A DNA stretch of 64,000 bases from Cyclobacteriaceae bacterium (lineage in GTDB: Bacteria > Bacteroidota > Bacteroidia > Cytophagales > Cyclobacteriaceae). The stretch covers positions 62,001-126,000 of the forward strand of contig CATQIH010000017.1 in assembly GCA_958296015.1 (NCBI GenBank), read 5' to 3'. The notes under the pieces are model-generated. The model ran no database searches. It was not told the DNA's origin and saw only the letters and a list, made by a program, of their open reading frames with translations. Position 1 is the stretch's first letter; every line of letters begins with the position of its first letter. The position numbers and the translations under genes are program-made. Of this stretch, positions 45,536 through 54,986 are shown piece by piece.

Positions 45536-48500
45536 TCATGGTTTGTTGATCATGAATCGTTGCAAAGACCCAGCTTCGTCCTTTCCGGGCAGGCGGTATC
45601 CGACGTATAATCAGCTTGAACTGTTGCTGCTGACCTTTGAGCGTGTCCGATAGGGTGAAAGGCTCATCAATGGGCAGGTTGAACGCGGCCTGTGGTGCGG
45701 CAAACACATCAATATCCTGTTTGCCTTGCTTCGGCGTCAGGGCTGAGATCACCGCCAGGCCGTCTACCATGCTGGTTTCTTCCGGATTGTCACTGGCTTG
45801 CCACTGACATTGTTCGCCCAGCTCAAAGCCAAAGTCGCAACGTCCTTTCACGCGTCCGCCCAGCAGGCTGTAGTAGCCATTCACGTTGCCACGCATCCAG
45901 AAAGGATTGGGCAGCTTGGCTTCCAGCAAGGCCCCCGCTCCTACCCGCAGAATTTCTTGTTCTATCTTAATCCTGAACACCGTCACTTTGATACCAATGG
46001 CTCCTTCCAGGTAAGCGTAAGCTTGTCCTTCGGCATACCATCCATTGATGCCGGGCTTGCCCCCGCCCGCACAGATCATGTTCTCGTGGTCCATGAGCAT
46101 CATATCAAAGCCTGCACCGGCCTTGAGTTCTCCATAGAACACAGCCACCTGCATCTTGCCGGTATGGATGCTAAAGTCTGCGCCAAAGGCAAATCCTTTG
46201 CCCGATAGCAGGTCGCCTGGCTTCCTGTCCGCCTGATAGTCTATTGAGCTGCTCACTTCTTCGGGCGGCAACGGCATGGCCTCTATCTGGGTGCCTGCCA
46301 TCAAGTAAGCCCCCATATCTACTTTGATAGGCAAAGCCTTGATGGGTGTAGTCAGTATTAGTCCTATCCTGCTGGAAGGACGACCAATGTGAATATACCA
46401 GTCTTTGGGATCAAAATGGATGACGGCCTGTCCGGCCAGGTTATTGGAGTTGCGGCCTCTGAGTAGCCCTCCTGCCAGACTGGCATATACATTACAAGTG
46501 CCATGCAACTGCTGGTTCTGAAAATCATAAGAGATGTCTACACCGGCGTAGAGCGACGCATCCAGGCGTGGTTTTCCTACTGCCAGATCGCTCATAAAGT
46601 AGCCATTGCCTTCAAAGCCAAATTTGCTGATGCCTCCTCCTTTCTGAAAGGCTATCTCAAAGCCTACGTCGCCATTGAAGGGCTTGGCATTGCCTGACGT
46701 ACCAAACACCACCGCTGCTTTCACGCCCAGCCCGGCTGCTGCATCAGGCACATAGCGAATGCCTGAAGGGGTAGCAAACTCATCGGTGGGAGTATTGTCA
46801 GCACCCAGATTGACTGCATCTACGCGCTCACGCCTGAGGTGTTTGTAGGCACCACCTCCAAAGCCGTAGATAGACAGGCCGGTGCCTGCAACGGGTATCT
46901 CTCCGGCACGCACCAGCGCATCGGCATACCAATAGCGGAATCCGTTGACCCGACCAAACAATGCCTGGGCATCAACGGTAATCTTTCTGGCAAATGTAGC
47001 TGACACACGGCCTTTAAAACCTTTCCCGTATACCTGGTGCCCGTCAAACAAATACAGTTCTCCGTTCAGGTCGATGGCGTTACCTTTCATTTTGAGTCCG
47101 ATTTTGTTCAGCGTGGTGCTTTGGTGCTTCCACCGCCGCCTGCCGCTTTCCAGGTCTGTCTCCTGCTTTCCGGTGATGAGCAGTCCGGTGTTGCCTACAA
47201 TGACTCCGTCCATCAGGTCCAGCTTTGCACCCATCTGTAGGGCCACTTCGTTATCGCCCTGCTGTACTTGTACATCGGTCAGCGTGAGTTCAAAACCGGC
47301 AGCCTTATTGCCCGTGCCAGCCTCACCCAGCGACCAGGTGCCTGGCTGAAAGTGCGGTGCTTCAGTACTGACGACCAGGTTCTGAAAGCCGATGCCTGAA
47401 AGCTGCACCACGCTGTTTTGCAGCAAAGTCGTGTTGATGTCCACAGTGCCATGCAGCACCGCCATCGCACTAAACTTATCTTCCTGCTCGGTCACGATCA
47501 CCGAGGAACCTTGCTGCAAGCTGACATCGGCAGCCCACAGCGGTATTTGATGGGTATCGTGCAGTGACATGGCAAATAGCCAGTTGCCACCCGGCTGCAC
47601 CCGCGCCTGGTAGCCCAGCGTGTCTTCCATGATGGGTAGCTGCATGTTGCCTGTCATTTCAGCTCCTTTGAGTTGATTTTTGACCAGGTGCAGCGAGAGC
47701 CTGTCTACCGAATAGCCCCAGCCACCCAGGTTGCCGTCCGGGATGACGTTGGTCGCTGAGAAGATGCCCGACACGCCCTGGTCGTCGATGATCATGTGTT
47801 GGATGTACAAATCTTTAGGCTGCTTTTTGCCCGCGGTGGCAGCCAGTTTTTCAGGCAGCGTGACTTTGGCTTCTTTCAGGTAGAAACCCTGCCAAAGCCC
47901 GGCCACGCCAGCTTCTTGGTAGGGCGAGCGGTAGTCTTGCGGAAAAGCCATGCCAGTAGGATTGTAGGTATCACTGAGATCGACAAAAGCTTGGCTCACT
48001 TCAAAGACAAAGCCATCAAGTCCGCGCACCTGAAAAGGTTTCAGGCTGATCTGGGCAATGAACTCGCCCCAGTCTGTAAAGGCAGTCTCAAAACGGGCTT
48101 TCACGGTTTCCTGGCCGTCTACTTGCTGGCCTGGATTCTCTATCGCCTGCGTAGCCGGACGAATCATGCCGGGACAAAATTCTACTTCGCCCTGTACGCC
48201 TATCTGACGAAAGCCCTGGCAATCCCATTCCACAAAGGTGCGTTGCTCTGAAGCCTTCAACGTGAGTCGGGCATTGTTGTTGAGACGGATGGGCACATCG
48301 TCGGCCAGTAGCAGCCGGTTGGTACCCGTTGATGCGGTTGATAGTGCTGGTCGAGAGACTGCGCTCATCCACCACGTCGGCCACTACTTCACCTGCCACT
48401 ACCTGCCCTGTGGCATTGACGGCTATATGCTGGAAGGAAACTTTCAGTGTAGCGGCCAAAAAGGGTACGAAAATTTCACCTTTACCAGAAAAGGTACCCG

Positions 48501-49772
48501 CTCCGCCTGTCACCTCCGTCACTTTCATATCAAAATGACCAACTTTGAAAAAGCTTCCTGGTATAGTTACCGGCAAAGAAGTGCTGGCATCCAGTATGGG
48601 AGCAGGCAGTGTGGCCGGACTACAGGCTACTTCCAGGTTGGCTTCTTCGGCACCGATGGTGGCAACGGTTTGTGCGCTAGAATATTCGCTGCCACACGAA
48701 CCACACAGGCATTTTACCTGGTATTCGTAGGGGTTGCCGGGCCGTAGTCCGGAAATACGTTTGGTGGTGGTATAACTTTTATCCTCAAACCATTGTGCGT
48801 CCGGGTCATTGGCCTGCCGGTAGCGCACCACATACTGTGTAGCGGTAGTAGCAGGTTGCCATGCCAGAGAAACCCATTGTGTACTTTTTTCATGGATTGT
48901 AACTTCTGTAGGTGCCAGACAGGCATCTCCATACATAAAGGTACGCACCTCGCTATAGCCACTGTTTTTGTAGAGCGAACGTCCCTGCGTATCGTGGGCC
49001 TGCCACCGGAAAACATACTGCATTCCTGGGATAAGTGAGATTTGCGAAGCATCAAAGTTGAGCGATGTGCCGGCACTGGTAAGTGTAGCGACTGGCTTGG
49101 TACCGCGGATGATTTCATTGGGGTTGCGGCCTTCTTCCCGCATTTCGTATAGCTTTAGCGTATAGGTTGTGGTAAATCCGCCATTGAGCAACGCGCCACT
49201 CTGTTGACAGCTAAAACGCACGTTCTGTGGATCTCAGGCAGTAAGCTTTTCCGCGGCAAGTGGCGTATTGATCATAGGAGGATTGTTTAGCACAATCCAG
49301 GCGGAAGTGATGGCCTGGTTGGATAGTGACACATCGGTGCGACGGGCATCATACACCTGCCAGTTGATTTCATAAAGTCCTTCGGGTAAGGCACCGGTCT
49401 GCTCGAATTGTTGCCGGGTGATACCTTTAAAGATCAGGTTTTGGGGGTTGAAGTAGGCCGCTAGTTCTTCGTTTTGTAATGTCAGCGGTATACCGGTTTG
49501 CAGCGACACAGGAGTTACGGCAAAATCGGGCTTGCTTTCCAGTGGTATGCCAGCCCCTTTGATGGTGACGTGTAGGCGAACATCATAGCCTCACTGGCAT
49601 CGCGCAGCAGCAGGGTAGTTGACAAACGTTCTGTGCCTGTCTGCACATAATCGGAAAGATAGATAGAATAAGGCTTGGCGATCCGGGCACTGATAGATAC
49701 GGGATAAGTCTGGCAAAATGCAGACACAGTCATAGCCATCAGTAGCAGGAAAATTATACAGCATTGTTTCAT
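45536..49772 (-). pseudogene. large TANFOR / fibronectin type III domain surface protein, four disruptions
   Basis: The start MKQCCIIFLLLMAMTVSAFCQ is a signal peptide. The TANFOR-like region follows (YSIYLSDYVQTGTERLSTTLLL, GIPLTLQNEELAAYFNPQNL, ITRQQFEQTGALPEGLYEINWQVYD). Fibronectin type III material comes next (APTEVTIHEKSTQWVSLAWQP, VVRYRQANDPDAQWFEDKSY, ISGLRPGNPYEYQVKCLCG), and then some 900 residues of beta-rich sequence, ending RFMINKP when the last frame is restored. Breaks: a lost base near 49575, a TGA at 49234-49236 where a Cys is expected, an extra base near 48316, and an extra base near 45599. Intact it would be about 1,410 residues. Proteins of this kind are large and exported in Tannerella and other Bacteroidota; their role is unknown. 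Confidence 0.7.
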
Positions 49773-49978
49773 GTTTCTTCAATGAGGATTTGAAGAAAGT
49801 AAAACTATAAGGATGAGGCATCAAATGCCCGAACCTTCACTTCCTTAAAGCACTGATGTAATTTTTGATTGGTAAATTATGGTAGGGCTGGTTGGATGCG
49901 ACTTTCCTTTTGAGGATCTACTTGGACACCAAATGCCAAATGCATAGGAACTTGATGGTGCGAAATTTCGCTATCCGG

Positions 49979-50240
49979 CTATTGAAAGTCATCATTAGGT
50001 TCACTTGAGTGCTCTTTGATAACAATATCCATTCTGCCCCCTGCATTGGTAAACACTTCCCTGTCAACCACATATTCCTGTAGGGTTAGGTTCTTATCAG
50101 GTAGCAATTTGCCTAAAGCCTCTAAAAAGGTAACTACTCAGGTTGTGCTGTTTATCTTCAAACTCAGGGATGTGGTTTAACAACACTTGAAAAGCGTCAT
50201 AATCAGCAATTGTACATCAAGTTATATCTATTTGCAATCT
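49979..50240 (-). pseudogene. fragment of a PD-(D/E)XK nuclease-family protein
   Basis: On the minus strand one frame gives DYDAFQVLLNHIPEFEDKQHNLSS. After a frame change comes FLEALGKLLPDKNL, then TLQEYVVDREVFTNAGGRMDIVIKE, ending at a TAG at 49979-49981. The stretch 'V-REV-T-GGRMDIVI' is the core of PD-(D/E)XK nuclease-superfamily proteins (Asp of D-I-V-I as metal ligand), of a kind common in Bacteroidota phage-defence and hypothetical genes. Only about 80 residues remain. The other 270 bases between 49773 and 50306 show nothing I can support. Confidence 0.45.
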
Positions 50241-50306
50241 TTTTAGTGTGGGTTTAAAGCTTCCTCTGCTATTTATATGCTTAAAAAAATAGGGTGGGAG
50301 AGGGTT

Positions 50307-51260
50307 TCATCCTCTGGGCTGCAGCATTCTTTTCATTTCATCCAATAGGTCTATAGCTTCCTGAAAACTGGCTACAGGGCTTTTTGTGGTAAGTGCTTTG
50401 GCTTTTTCTATCAGCATGTCTTTTCTTTCAGTAAAATCACTATTGTCAGCACTTTTGGTTTTTGGCTTTGCTATCAATGCCCTGATGCTATTCAGGCTTT
50501 GAAGTTTCTTCTTACTACCATTATATTTACTTAGATGCTGAATGATGGTTTTACCAAGCTTGATATCTCCCGACAAAATAGACCGCTTCAGTTCAGGATT
50601 GGCTAATCCTATTTTTTCCAGTCCCATTGCATACTGTCCGTCACGCTCAATGGTAGCCTTTGCCACCTTAAATTCGGAGGCCAGACGACTACTGGTTTTC
50701 AAGTCCTCATTTTGAGGATTTGATTCTTGATTACTGTTTGCCTCAGGGATAGGAGAGGGGCGAGGCAAGTCCTCATTTTGAGGACTTGCTCCTTTTCTGC
50801 TGCCACCATGCCTGGATTTTTCGCGATTGTACCTCAATCCACGAAGGTAACTTGTCTGTTCGGAGGTCAGGTTTCGGCGGCTCAACTGGTTATTGATCAT
50901 CCAGTCTTTGACAGCTTCCCTGGCAGGAAAAACTATAATATCTGTTTGAAAGCTAATCTTGAACCCTTCTTCATGCAATTTTTGCAGGATATGGAACCGG
51001 TTGTGCCCATCCACTAAGATAAATTTGCCTTCCTCGTTCTGCCAGACGATGAGTTTGTCACGTACGTGTTCCTTACGGATACTGGCTTCGAGTCCGGTGA
51101 GTTCATCGGGTTTGAGCGGAGGAATATAACTTTTTAGTTCTTCATCAATTTGAATATTAGATAGGGTAGGGCGGTCCAGTTGCGTATCGTAAATACTGAC
51201 ATCCGCTTCCTTTTTTCTGGTGCTTTTCTTTGCCCTTAACTTTTCAATGGAATTTGCCAT
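50307..51260 (-). CDS. parB: ParB/Spo0J-type plasmid partition protein
   Basis: The 317-residue protein has the ParB N-terminal domain: LKPDELTGLEASIRKEHVRDKLIVWQNEEGKFILVDGHNRFHIL, with the GHNR box that binds CTP in this family, and a helix-turn-helix (SSRLASEFKVAKATIERDGQYAMGLEKIG). Between them lies an unusual low-complexity insert with the motif PQNEDL twice (about residues 160-188). The C-terminus is a Lys-rich helix. It should bind centromere sites and load onto DNA for segregation with ParA. Its start overlaps the end of parA by 17 bases. Two palindromes lie within the gene at the insert and could be operator or centromere sites. Confidence 0.88.
   Translation of the reverse strand: MANSIEKLRAKKSTRKKEADVSIYDTQLDRPTLSNIQIDEELKSYIPPLKPDELTGLEASIRKEHVRDKLIVWQNEEGKFILVDGHNRFHILQKLHEEGFKISFQTDIIVFPAREAVKDWMINNQLSRRNLTSEQTSYLRGLRYNREKSRHGGSRKGASPQNEDLPRPSPIPEANSNQESNPQNEDLKTSSRLASEFKVAKATIERDGQYAMGLEKIGLANPELKRSILSGDIKLGKTIIQHLSKYNGSKKKLQSLNSIRALIAKPKTKSADNSDFTERKDMLIEKAKALTTKSPVASFQEAIDLLDEMKRMLQPRG
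50700..50788. repeat. two palindromes inside parB
   Basis: At 50766-50788 there is a perfect inverted repeat (arm caagtcctca, three-base centre, arm tgaggacttg). At 50700-50722 there is a copy with one mismatch in the second arm. Both encode the duplicated PQNEDL residues of the ParB insert. A centre-to-centre distance of 66 bp, about six helical turns, would place them on the same face of the DNA. They could be parS-like sites or simply traces of an internal duplication. Confidence 0.6.
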
Positions 51261-52014
51261 TTCCTATTCTTTTTAATACTTCTTTTGATAAAGCAGCGTA
51301 ATCTTTGGCCGCATTAGAACTGGGAGCGTAGGAAAATATATCCATACCTGCATATGGAGCCTGTTTTAACAAGGTGAGATACCTGATCTTGGTCTCGAAA
51401 AGCTCATCTGGATAATTGTCCTGAAGGTCTTTATAAACTACAGAAGCCACTACTTTCTCTTTGGCATCGTGAAAGGTAAGTAGTATGCCCAGGCAGGAAA
51501 TATCTTTGTTGATCCTTTTCAACTTGGTATCGGCCAGCTGTTTTACATCCTCCACACCACTGTTGGAATAGGCACTGCCAGACTGGGCGGTGATGATGTA
51601 CCTGCTGGCACTTGTCAGCGCGTTGGCTGTCAGCATACCCAGAGAAGGCGGACAATCTATCAGGATAAAGTCGTACTGTGCCCGGATAGGCTCTATGGCA
51701 TCTAAAAGTTTGTAGTTCCAGTCCAAGTCATTCATAGCTTCATTCTGAATGGTTTCCAGCAATGAAGACGACGGAGTGGCATGAAAATACGCATCAATTT
51801 CGATAACAGGCAGCGGGCCGCCCGTTTTGTAGGCATCATATACAGTACCGCCGTCTGCTTCCAGCCCAAGACCTTGCGTAAGATTTGCCTGGGGATCGTT
51901 ATCTATCACCAGCACCTTCTTTTTGTGTAAAGAAAGTGCTTTGCCTAAATTGATGGTAGTGGTTGTTTTTCCTACGCCCCCTTTGCGATTTAATACCGCG
52001 ATGATTTCGGTCAT
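51244..52014 (-). CDS. parA: ParA-family plasmid partition ATPase
   Basis: From the ATG at 52014 (MTEIIAVLNRKGGVGKTTTTINLG) the 256-residue protein shows the deviant Walker A motif KGGVGKTT, the A' motif VLVIDNDPQANLT, and the Walker B/switch FILIDCPPSLGMLTANAL. No N-terminal DNA-binding domain is present, so this is a ParA of the short type (type Ib-like length) typical of plasmids. It partners with ParB, whose start overlaps its end. The 96 bases of open frame before the ATG are not conserved-looking and are left out. It follows rep by 145 bases on the same strand. Confidence 0.93.
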   Translation of the reverse strand: MTEIIAVLNRKGGVGKTTTTINLGKALSLHKKKVLVIDNDPQANLTQGLGLEADGGTVYDAYKTGGPLPVIEIDAYFHATPSSSLLETIQNEAMNDLDWNYKLLDAIEPIRAQYDFILIDCPPSLGMLTANALTSASRYIITAQSGSAYSNSGVEDVKQLADTKLKRINKDISCLGILLTFHDAKEKVVASVVYKDLQDNYPDELFETKIRYLTLLKQAPYAGMDIFSYAPSSNAAKDYAALSKEVLKRIGNGKFH

Positions 52015-52158
52015 TTCTGTACGTATGAGGTTTTTTTCAAAGTTATGAAATTTAGTTGACCGAAAGCATGAAAAGTACACTAATTCACCTATGGTTGAAG
52101 CGTAAACCAATTAGCTTCATGTATAAAAGATCTGTTTTCTTCCGGTAAATCTAGTCTG

Positions 52159-53184
52159 CTAGTCTTCATTGTCGGAAGAAATGGTAATATCCACCATATC
52201 CAGACCAGCCTCTTCGCACAGGCATTCGCGGGTGATACGCAGCAGTTCTTCTTTGCTGATGGCACTGCCGCTCCACTTGGCATCAATGCCGTAGAGGATT
52301 CTTTTGAGCCTTTTATCAGGTATTTTCTGCCGAAAAACCTCAATATCTTTTGGCACCATGCCCATTTTCAGCAGTTGCTGGGTTTGCTTATCCATGCCGT
52401 CTGCTTGCTGGCCAAAATCGAGCTGCGACTGTGCAGGTTCTTTGTGCTGGCTATTTGCAGCAGTGGGTAGGGTTTGCTTATACTGGCCATTGAGTTGCCC
52501 GTTAGGATAATTGATTAGGTTAAACTTGATCTTGGCAATGTTACGCCCCTGCTTGATCTCCTCATATTCAAAAGCCATGTCTGTATTTCTGAGGTCTTTC
52601 TGCACAGGGTCTAGTATGCGTTTGCGCATATCACTATAGCGGCTGTACTTCTCTTTGAGTTCCAGTTTCTCCCTGATATCACTCACGTCCATCGGCACCT
52701 GACCATAGTCCTGATACTGCTTGAGCATCCAATAAATACGGTAGCTGTAGACCGAACTGATATTGGCCCAGTCGCGGTAATGACTAGAAGTGAAGTTTTC
52801 TGTCAGGTTCAACAGGAAAGGAGCAGCCTCCTGATTGAACTTGGCTATTAAGTAACCATCGCCTTCAGTGTACATAGACAACGACATGAGGGGCACATCC
52901 ATATAGCGGCGTTTTCCCTTGACGCGGGTCTCCACAGAAATCACTTTCTTGGACAGTGTCTTGGAAGCTTTGCGGATTTCGTTGTAGTGTATGTATTTGC
53001 CTTTGGGGATGAGCACCTTGCAGGGAATCTCAATTTCCCGAAATTCTTTGTCTCCTTTTTGAATATTGAGGAGCATATAGACAAATATTCTCAGCTCATT
53101 GATGGAATCAAAATTGTAGATGCCGTTGATCAGTCCGTTATGCTGGACAACCAGTTTGTTTTTGTTATTGAACTCAACAATCAT
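52159..53184 (-). CDS. rep: Rep_3/RepB-family plasmid replication initiator
   Basis: The 341-residue protein has the paired winged-helix layout of Rep_3 initiators: MIVEFNNKNKLVVQHNGLINGIYNFDSINELRIFVYMLLNIQKGD, then IHYNEIRKASKTLSKKVISVE, LTENFTSSHYRDWANISSVYSYRIYWMLKQYQDYGQVPMDVSDIREKL and a second winged helix up to FEYEEIKQGRNIAKIKFNLI. A Gln-rich linker and a C-terminal domain of unclear role follow (RLKRILYGIDAKWSGSAISKEELLR). It should bind the iterons found directly upstream (53.3-54.06 kb) to open the origin. It is the first gene of a rep-parA-parB group. Confidence 0.92.
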   Translation of the reverse strand: MIVEFNNKNKLVVQHNGLINGIYNFDSINELRIFVYMLLNIQKGDKEFREIEIPCKVLIPKGKYIHYNEIRKASKTLSKKVISVETRVKGKRRYMDVPLMSLSMYTEGDGYLIAKFNQEAAPFLLNLTENFTSSHYRDWANISSVYSYRIYWMLKQYQDYGQVPMDVSDIREKLELKEKYSRYSDMRKRILDPVQKDLRNTDMAFEYEEIKQGRNIAKIKFNLINYPNGQLNGQYKQTLPTAANSQHKEPAQSQLDFGQQADGMDKQTQQLLKMGMVPKDIEVFRQKIPDKRLKRILYGIDAKWSGSAISKEELLRITRECLCEEAGLDMVDITISSDNED

Positions 53185-53305
53185 AGGTTAGGTGTTTGTT
53201 GTCCTGAAATTACGATAATTTTATTTTCGGTGCTGCCTGAAAACAAAAATATCAGCGATAATATCTTAACAATGGCGTTTGCAGGCCGTTTGTTTGGTTT
53301 TTACA

Positions 53306-54058
53306 CAGCAAACTTGTCGTAGTTGATATGAAATAGCCAAACAGAGAATCATAAAACGAGCTTTTAGGGTTTGTGCGGCACCGCAAAATTGTCGTACATC
53401 AGAAGAGAAAGCCCCCGTACAAAGCACTTTCATCATATACTTTCTTGAGAAGTGTCATATACTGTTTGTCCTTTTCAGATGGATATACTGCCATATCAGG
53501 CTCCAGACGGATAGCATAAGTGATCTTACCGGAAGGCACCGCAAAATTGTCGCATTTCAGTTTGCAAAGTGAATGCAGCTTATCTGAATCAAGTTTCTGA
53601 CCGCAAAATTGTCGCATTTCGGCGCAACCTGATTTTCGTCAGAAAGCAATGAACGCTAAGAAATGGTGATGAAAATTTATGCGCGACCCAATTTTAAAAT
53701 TAAAAAAAAGACGTTTATTCTATTTAAACATTTTTCCTATTTATTATATTTATATATTTACTACGTCATAAATAATTGATTATCAAACAGTTGTGCTGTT
53801 TAGTTACGACAATTTCGATGCGTAACTACGACAAATTTGCGGTTAACTGCGACAATTTCGATGTATAACTACGACAAATTTGCGGTTAACTACGACAATT
53901 TCGATGCGTAGTACGACAATTTTGCGGTTGGGGGTAAAAATGAGGTTTAATTACGACAATTTTGCGGTCGAACACCCTTGATTGACCATTCAACAGGGTT
54001 GGTATGTGGATACTATGTGGAAAACTTCTGACTCGGTGACCGCAAAATTGTCGCATTT
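53306..54058. other. oriV: iteron-type replication origin (oriV) with AT-rich unwinding region
   Basis: The core accgcaaaattgtcg occurs in the plus orientation at 53380, 53539, 53600 and 54039, with a variant at 53306 (cagcaaacttgtcg). Its reverse form runs as a dense array at 53806-53969: alternating units tacgacaaatttgcggtt and tacgacaatttcgatg start at 53806, 53827, 53848, 53870, 53891, 53912 and 53952. Most are spaced 21-22 bp (two helical turns). Between the two sets, 53690-53790 is nearly pure A+T, a likely unwinding element. DnaA-box-like tgtggatac (54005) and tgtggaaaa (54016) sit next to the array. The copies near 53306-53396, upstream of the rep start, could also serve as rep operators. 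Confidence 0.9.
53399..53617 (-). CDS. possible small protein overlapping origin iterons
   Basis: A 72-residue frame starts with an ATG inside an iteron, so its first residues, MRQFCG, are simply the iteron read as protein. A second iteron gives CDNFAV later on. The C-terminal half (SGKITYAIRLEPDMAVYPSEKDKQYMTLLKKVYDES) reads more like a real protein. It lies upstream of rep on the same strand. It may be a leader peptide, a remnant of a gene overrun by iterons, or chance. Confidence 0.25.
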   Translation of the reverse strand: MRQFCGQKLDSDKLHSLCKLKCDNFAVPSGKITYAIRLEPDMAVYPSEKDKQYMTLLKKVYDESALYGGFLF

Positions 54059-54097
54059 CATTTACCAATAGCTTTCATTTGAATGCCTGCAATCTAT

Positions 54098-54129
54098 TTT
54101 GACTCTTTTATTTATCTGACATATCTTTA
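54098..54129 (+). promoter_or_regulatory. putative Bacteroidota-type promoter of the DUF1080 gene
   Basis: TTTG at 54098-54101 and TATCTTTA at 54122-54129 match the -33 (TTTG) and -7 (TAnnTTTG, one mismatch) elements with a 20-base spacer. They lie about 45 bases before the ATG at 54176. This is outside the iteron array. Confidence 0.4.
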
Positions 54130-54175
54130 CCGTAACAATTTCAAAAATGTCGTACAATTTAACCTTTCCTGACTT

Positions 54176-54817
54176 ATGAGAAAATATATCTTATGCTGTA
54201 GCTTAATTTTAACAGTAATGGTTTGTCCAGGCTTCCATAAAAATACAAGCAGCGATGGTTGGATTAGCCTGTTCGATGGTAAATCGCTCAAGGGCTGGAA
54301 AGCCAGTGAAGCCCCCGGAACGTTTAAAGTAAAAGATGGAAGTATTGTGGTGGCCGGTCCGCGGTCGCATTTATACTACGAAGGCCCGGTGATGCATCAT
54401 GACTTTAAAAACTTCGAGTTTAAAGCGCAGGTAATGACCCGTCCAGGTTCAAATTCAGGTGTCTATTTTCATACAGCCTATCAGGAAGATGGCTTTCCCG
54501 ATAAAGGGTTCGAGGTGCAGGTAAACAACTCTCATACCGACTGGAAAAGAACTGCCGGATTATATGACATTGAGGATACCCGTGAGGTGAACGTAAAAGA
54601 TGACGAGTGGTTTACGCTATACATAAAGGTGGAGGGGAAAAAGGTGACGACTAAAATTAACGATAAGACCATTGTGGAGTATACCGAACCCGAAAATACA
54701 GTAGCTCCCGATGGTCACCAAGGCAGGGTAATATCCAGCGGCACATTCGCCTTGCAAGGTCACGATCCAAAGAGCGTTGTATTATTCAAAGATATCATGG
54801 TGAAACCGTTGCCTTAA
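54176..54817 (+). CDS. DUF1080 (3-keto-disaccharide hydrolase-like) family protein, exported
   Basis: The 213-residue protein has a signal peptide (LCCSLILTVMVCPGF). The DUF1080 beta-sandwich follows: GWISLFDGKSLKGWKASEAPGTFKVKDGSIVVAGPRSHLYYEG, FEFKAQVMTRPGSNSGVYFHT, GFEVQVNNSH, GLYDI and GRVISSGTFALQGHDPKSVVLFKDIMVKPL. The domain is found in Bacteroidota and Planctomycetes sugar loci, and some members hydrolyse 3-keto-glucosides. It opens the run of plus-strand carbohydrate genes of PUL 3, although a gap of about 170 bases and its own candidate promoter may make it independent. Confidence 0.85.
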   Translation: MRKYILCCSLILTVMVCPGFHKNTSSDGWISLFDGKSLKGWKASEAPGTFKVKDGSIVVAGPRSHLYYEGPVMHHDFKNFEFKAQVMTRPGSNSGVYFHTAYQEDGFPDKGFEVQVNNSHTDWKRTAGLYDIEDTREVNVKDDEWFTLYIKVEGKKVTTKINDKTIVEYTEPENTVAPDGHQGRVISSGTFALQGHDPKSVVLFKDIMVKPLP

Positions 54818-54986
54818 TGATAAGGCTATGCAGTAGAAATTTGTGGAATTGACAGACTAACAATTGAGGATGAAGATATACTGCTTGAAGTCTCCAACGT
54901 GAGAGTTTGCGGTGGTGGTCTGCATCAATGGACGGCCGATCATGGCTGGCCGGTGAACTATCTTGTACAACAAGACATAACAAAAA

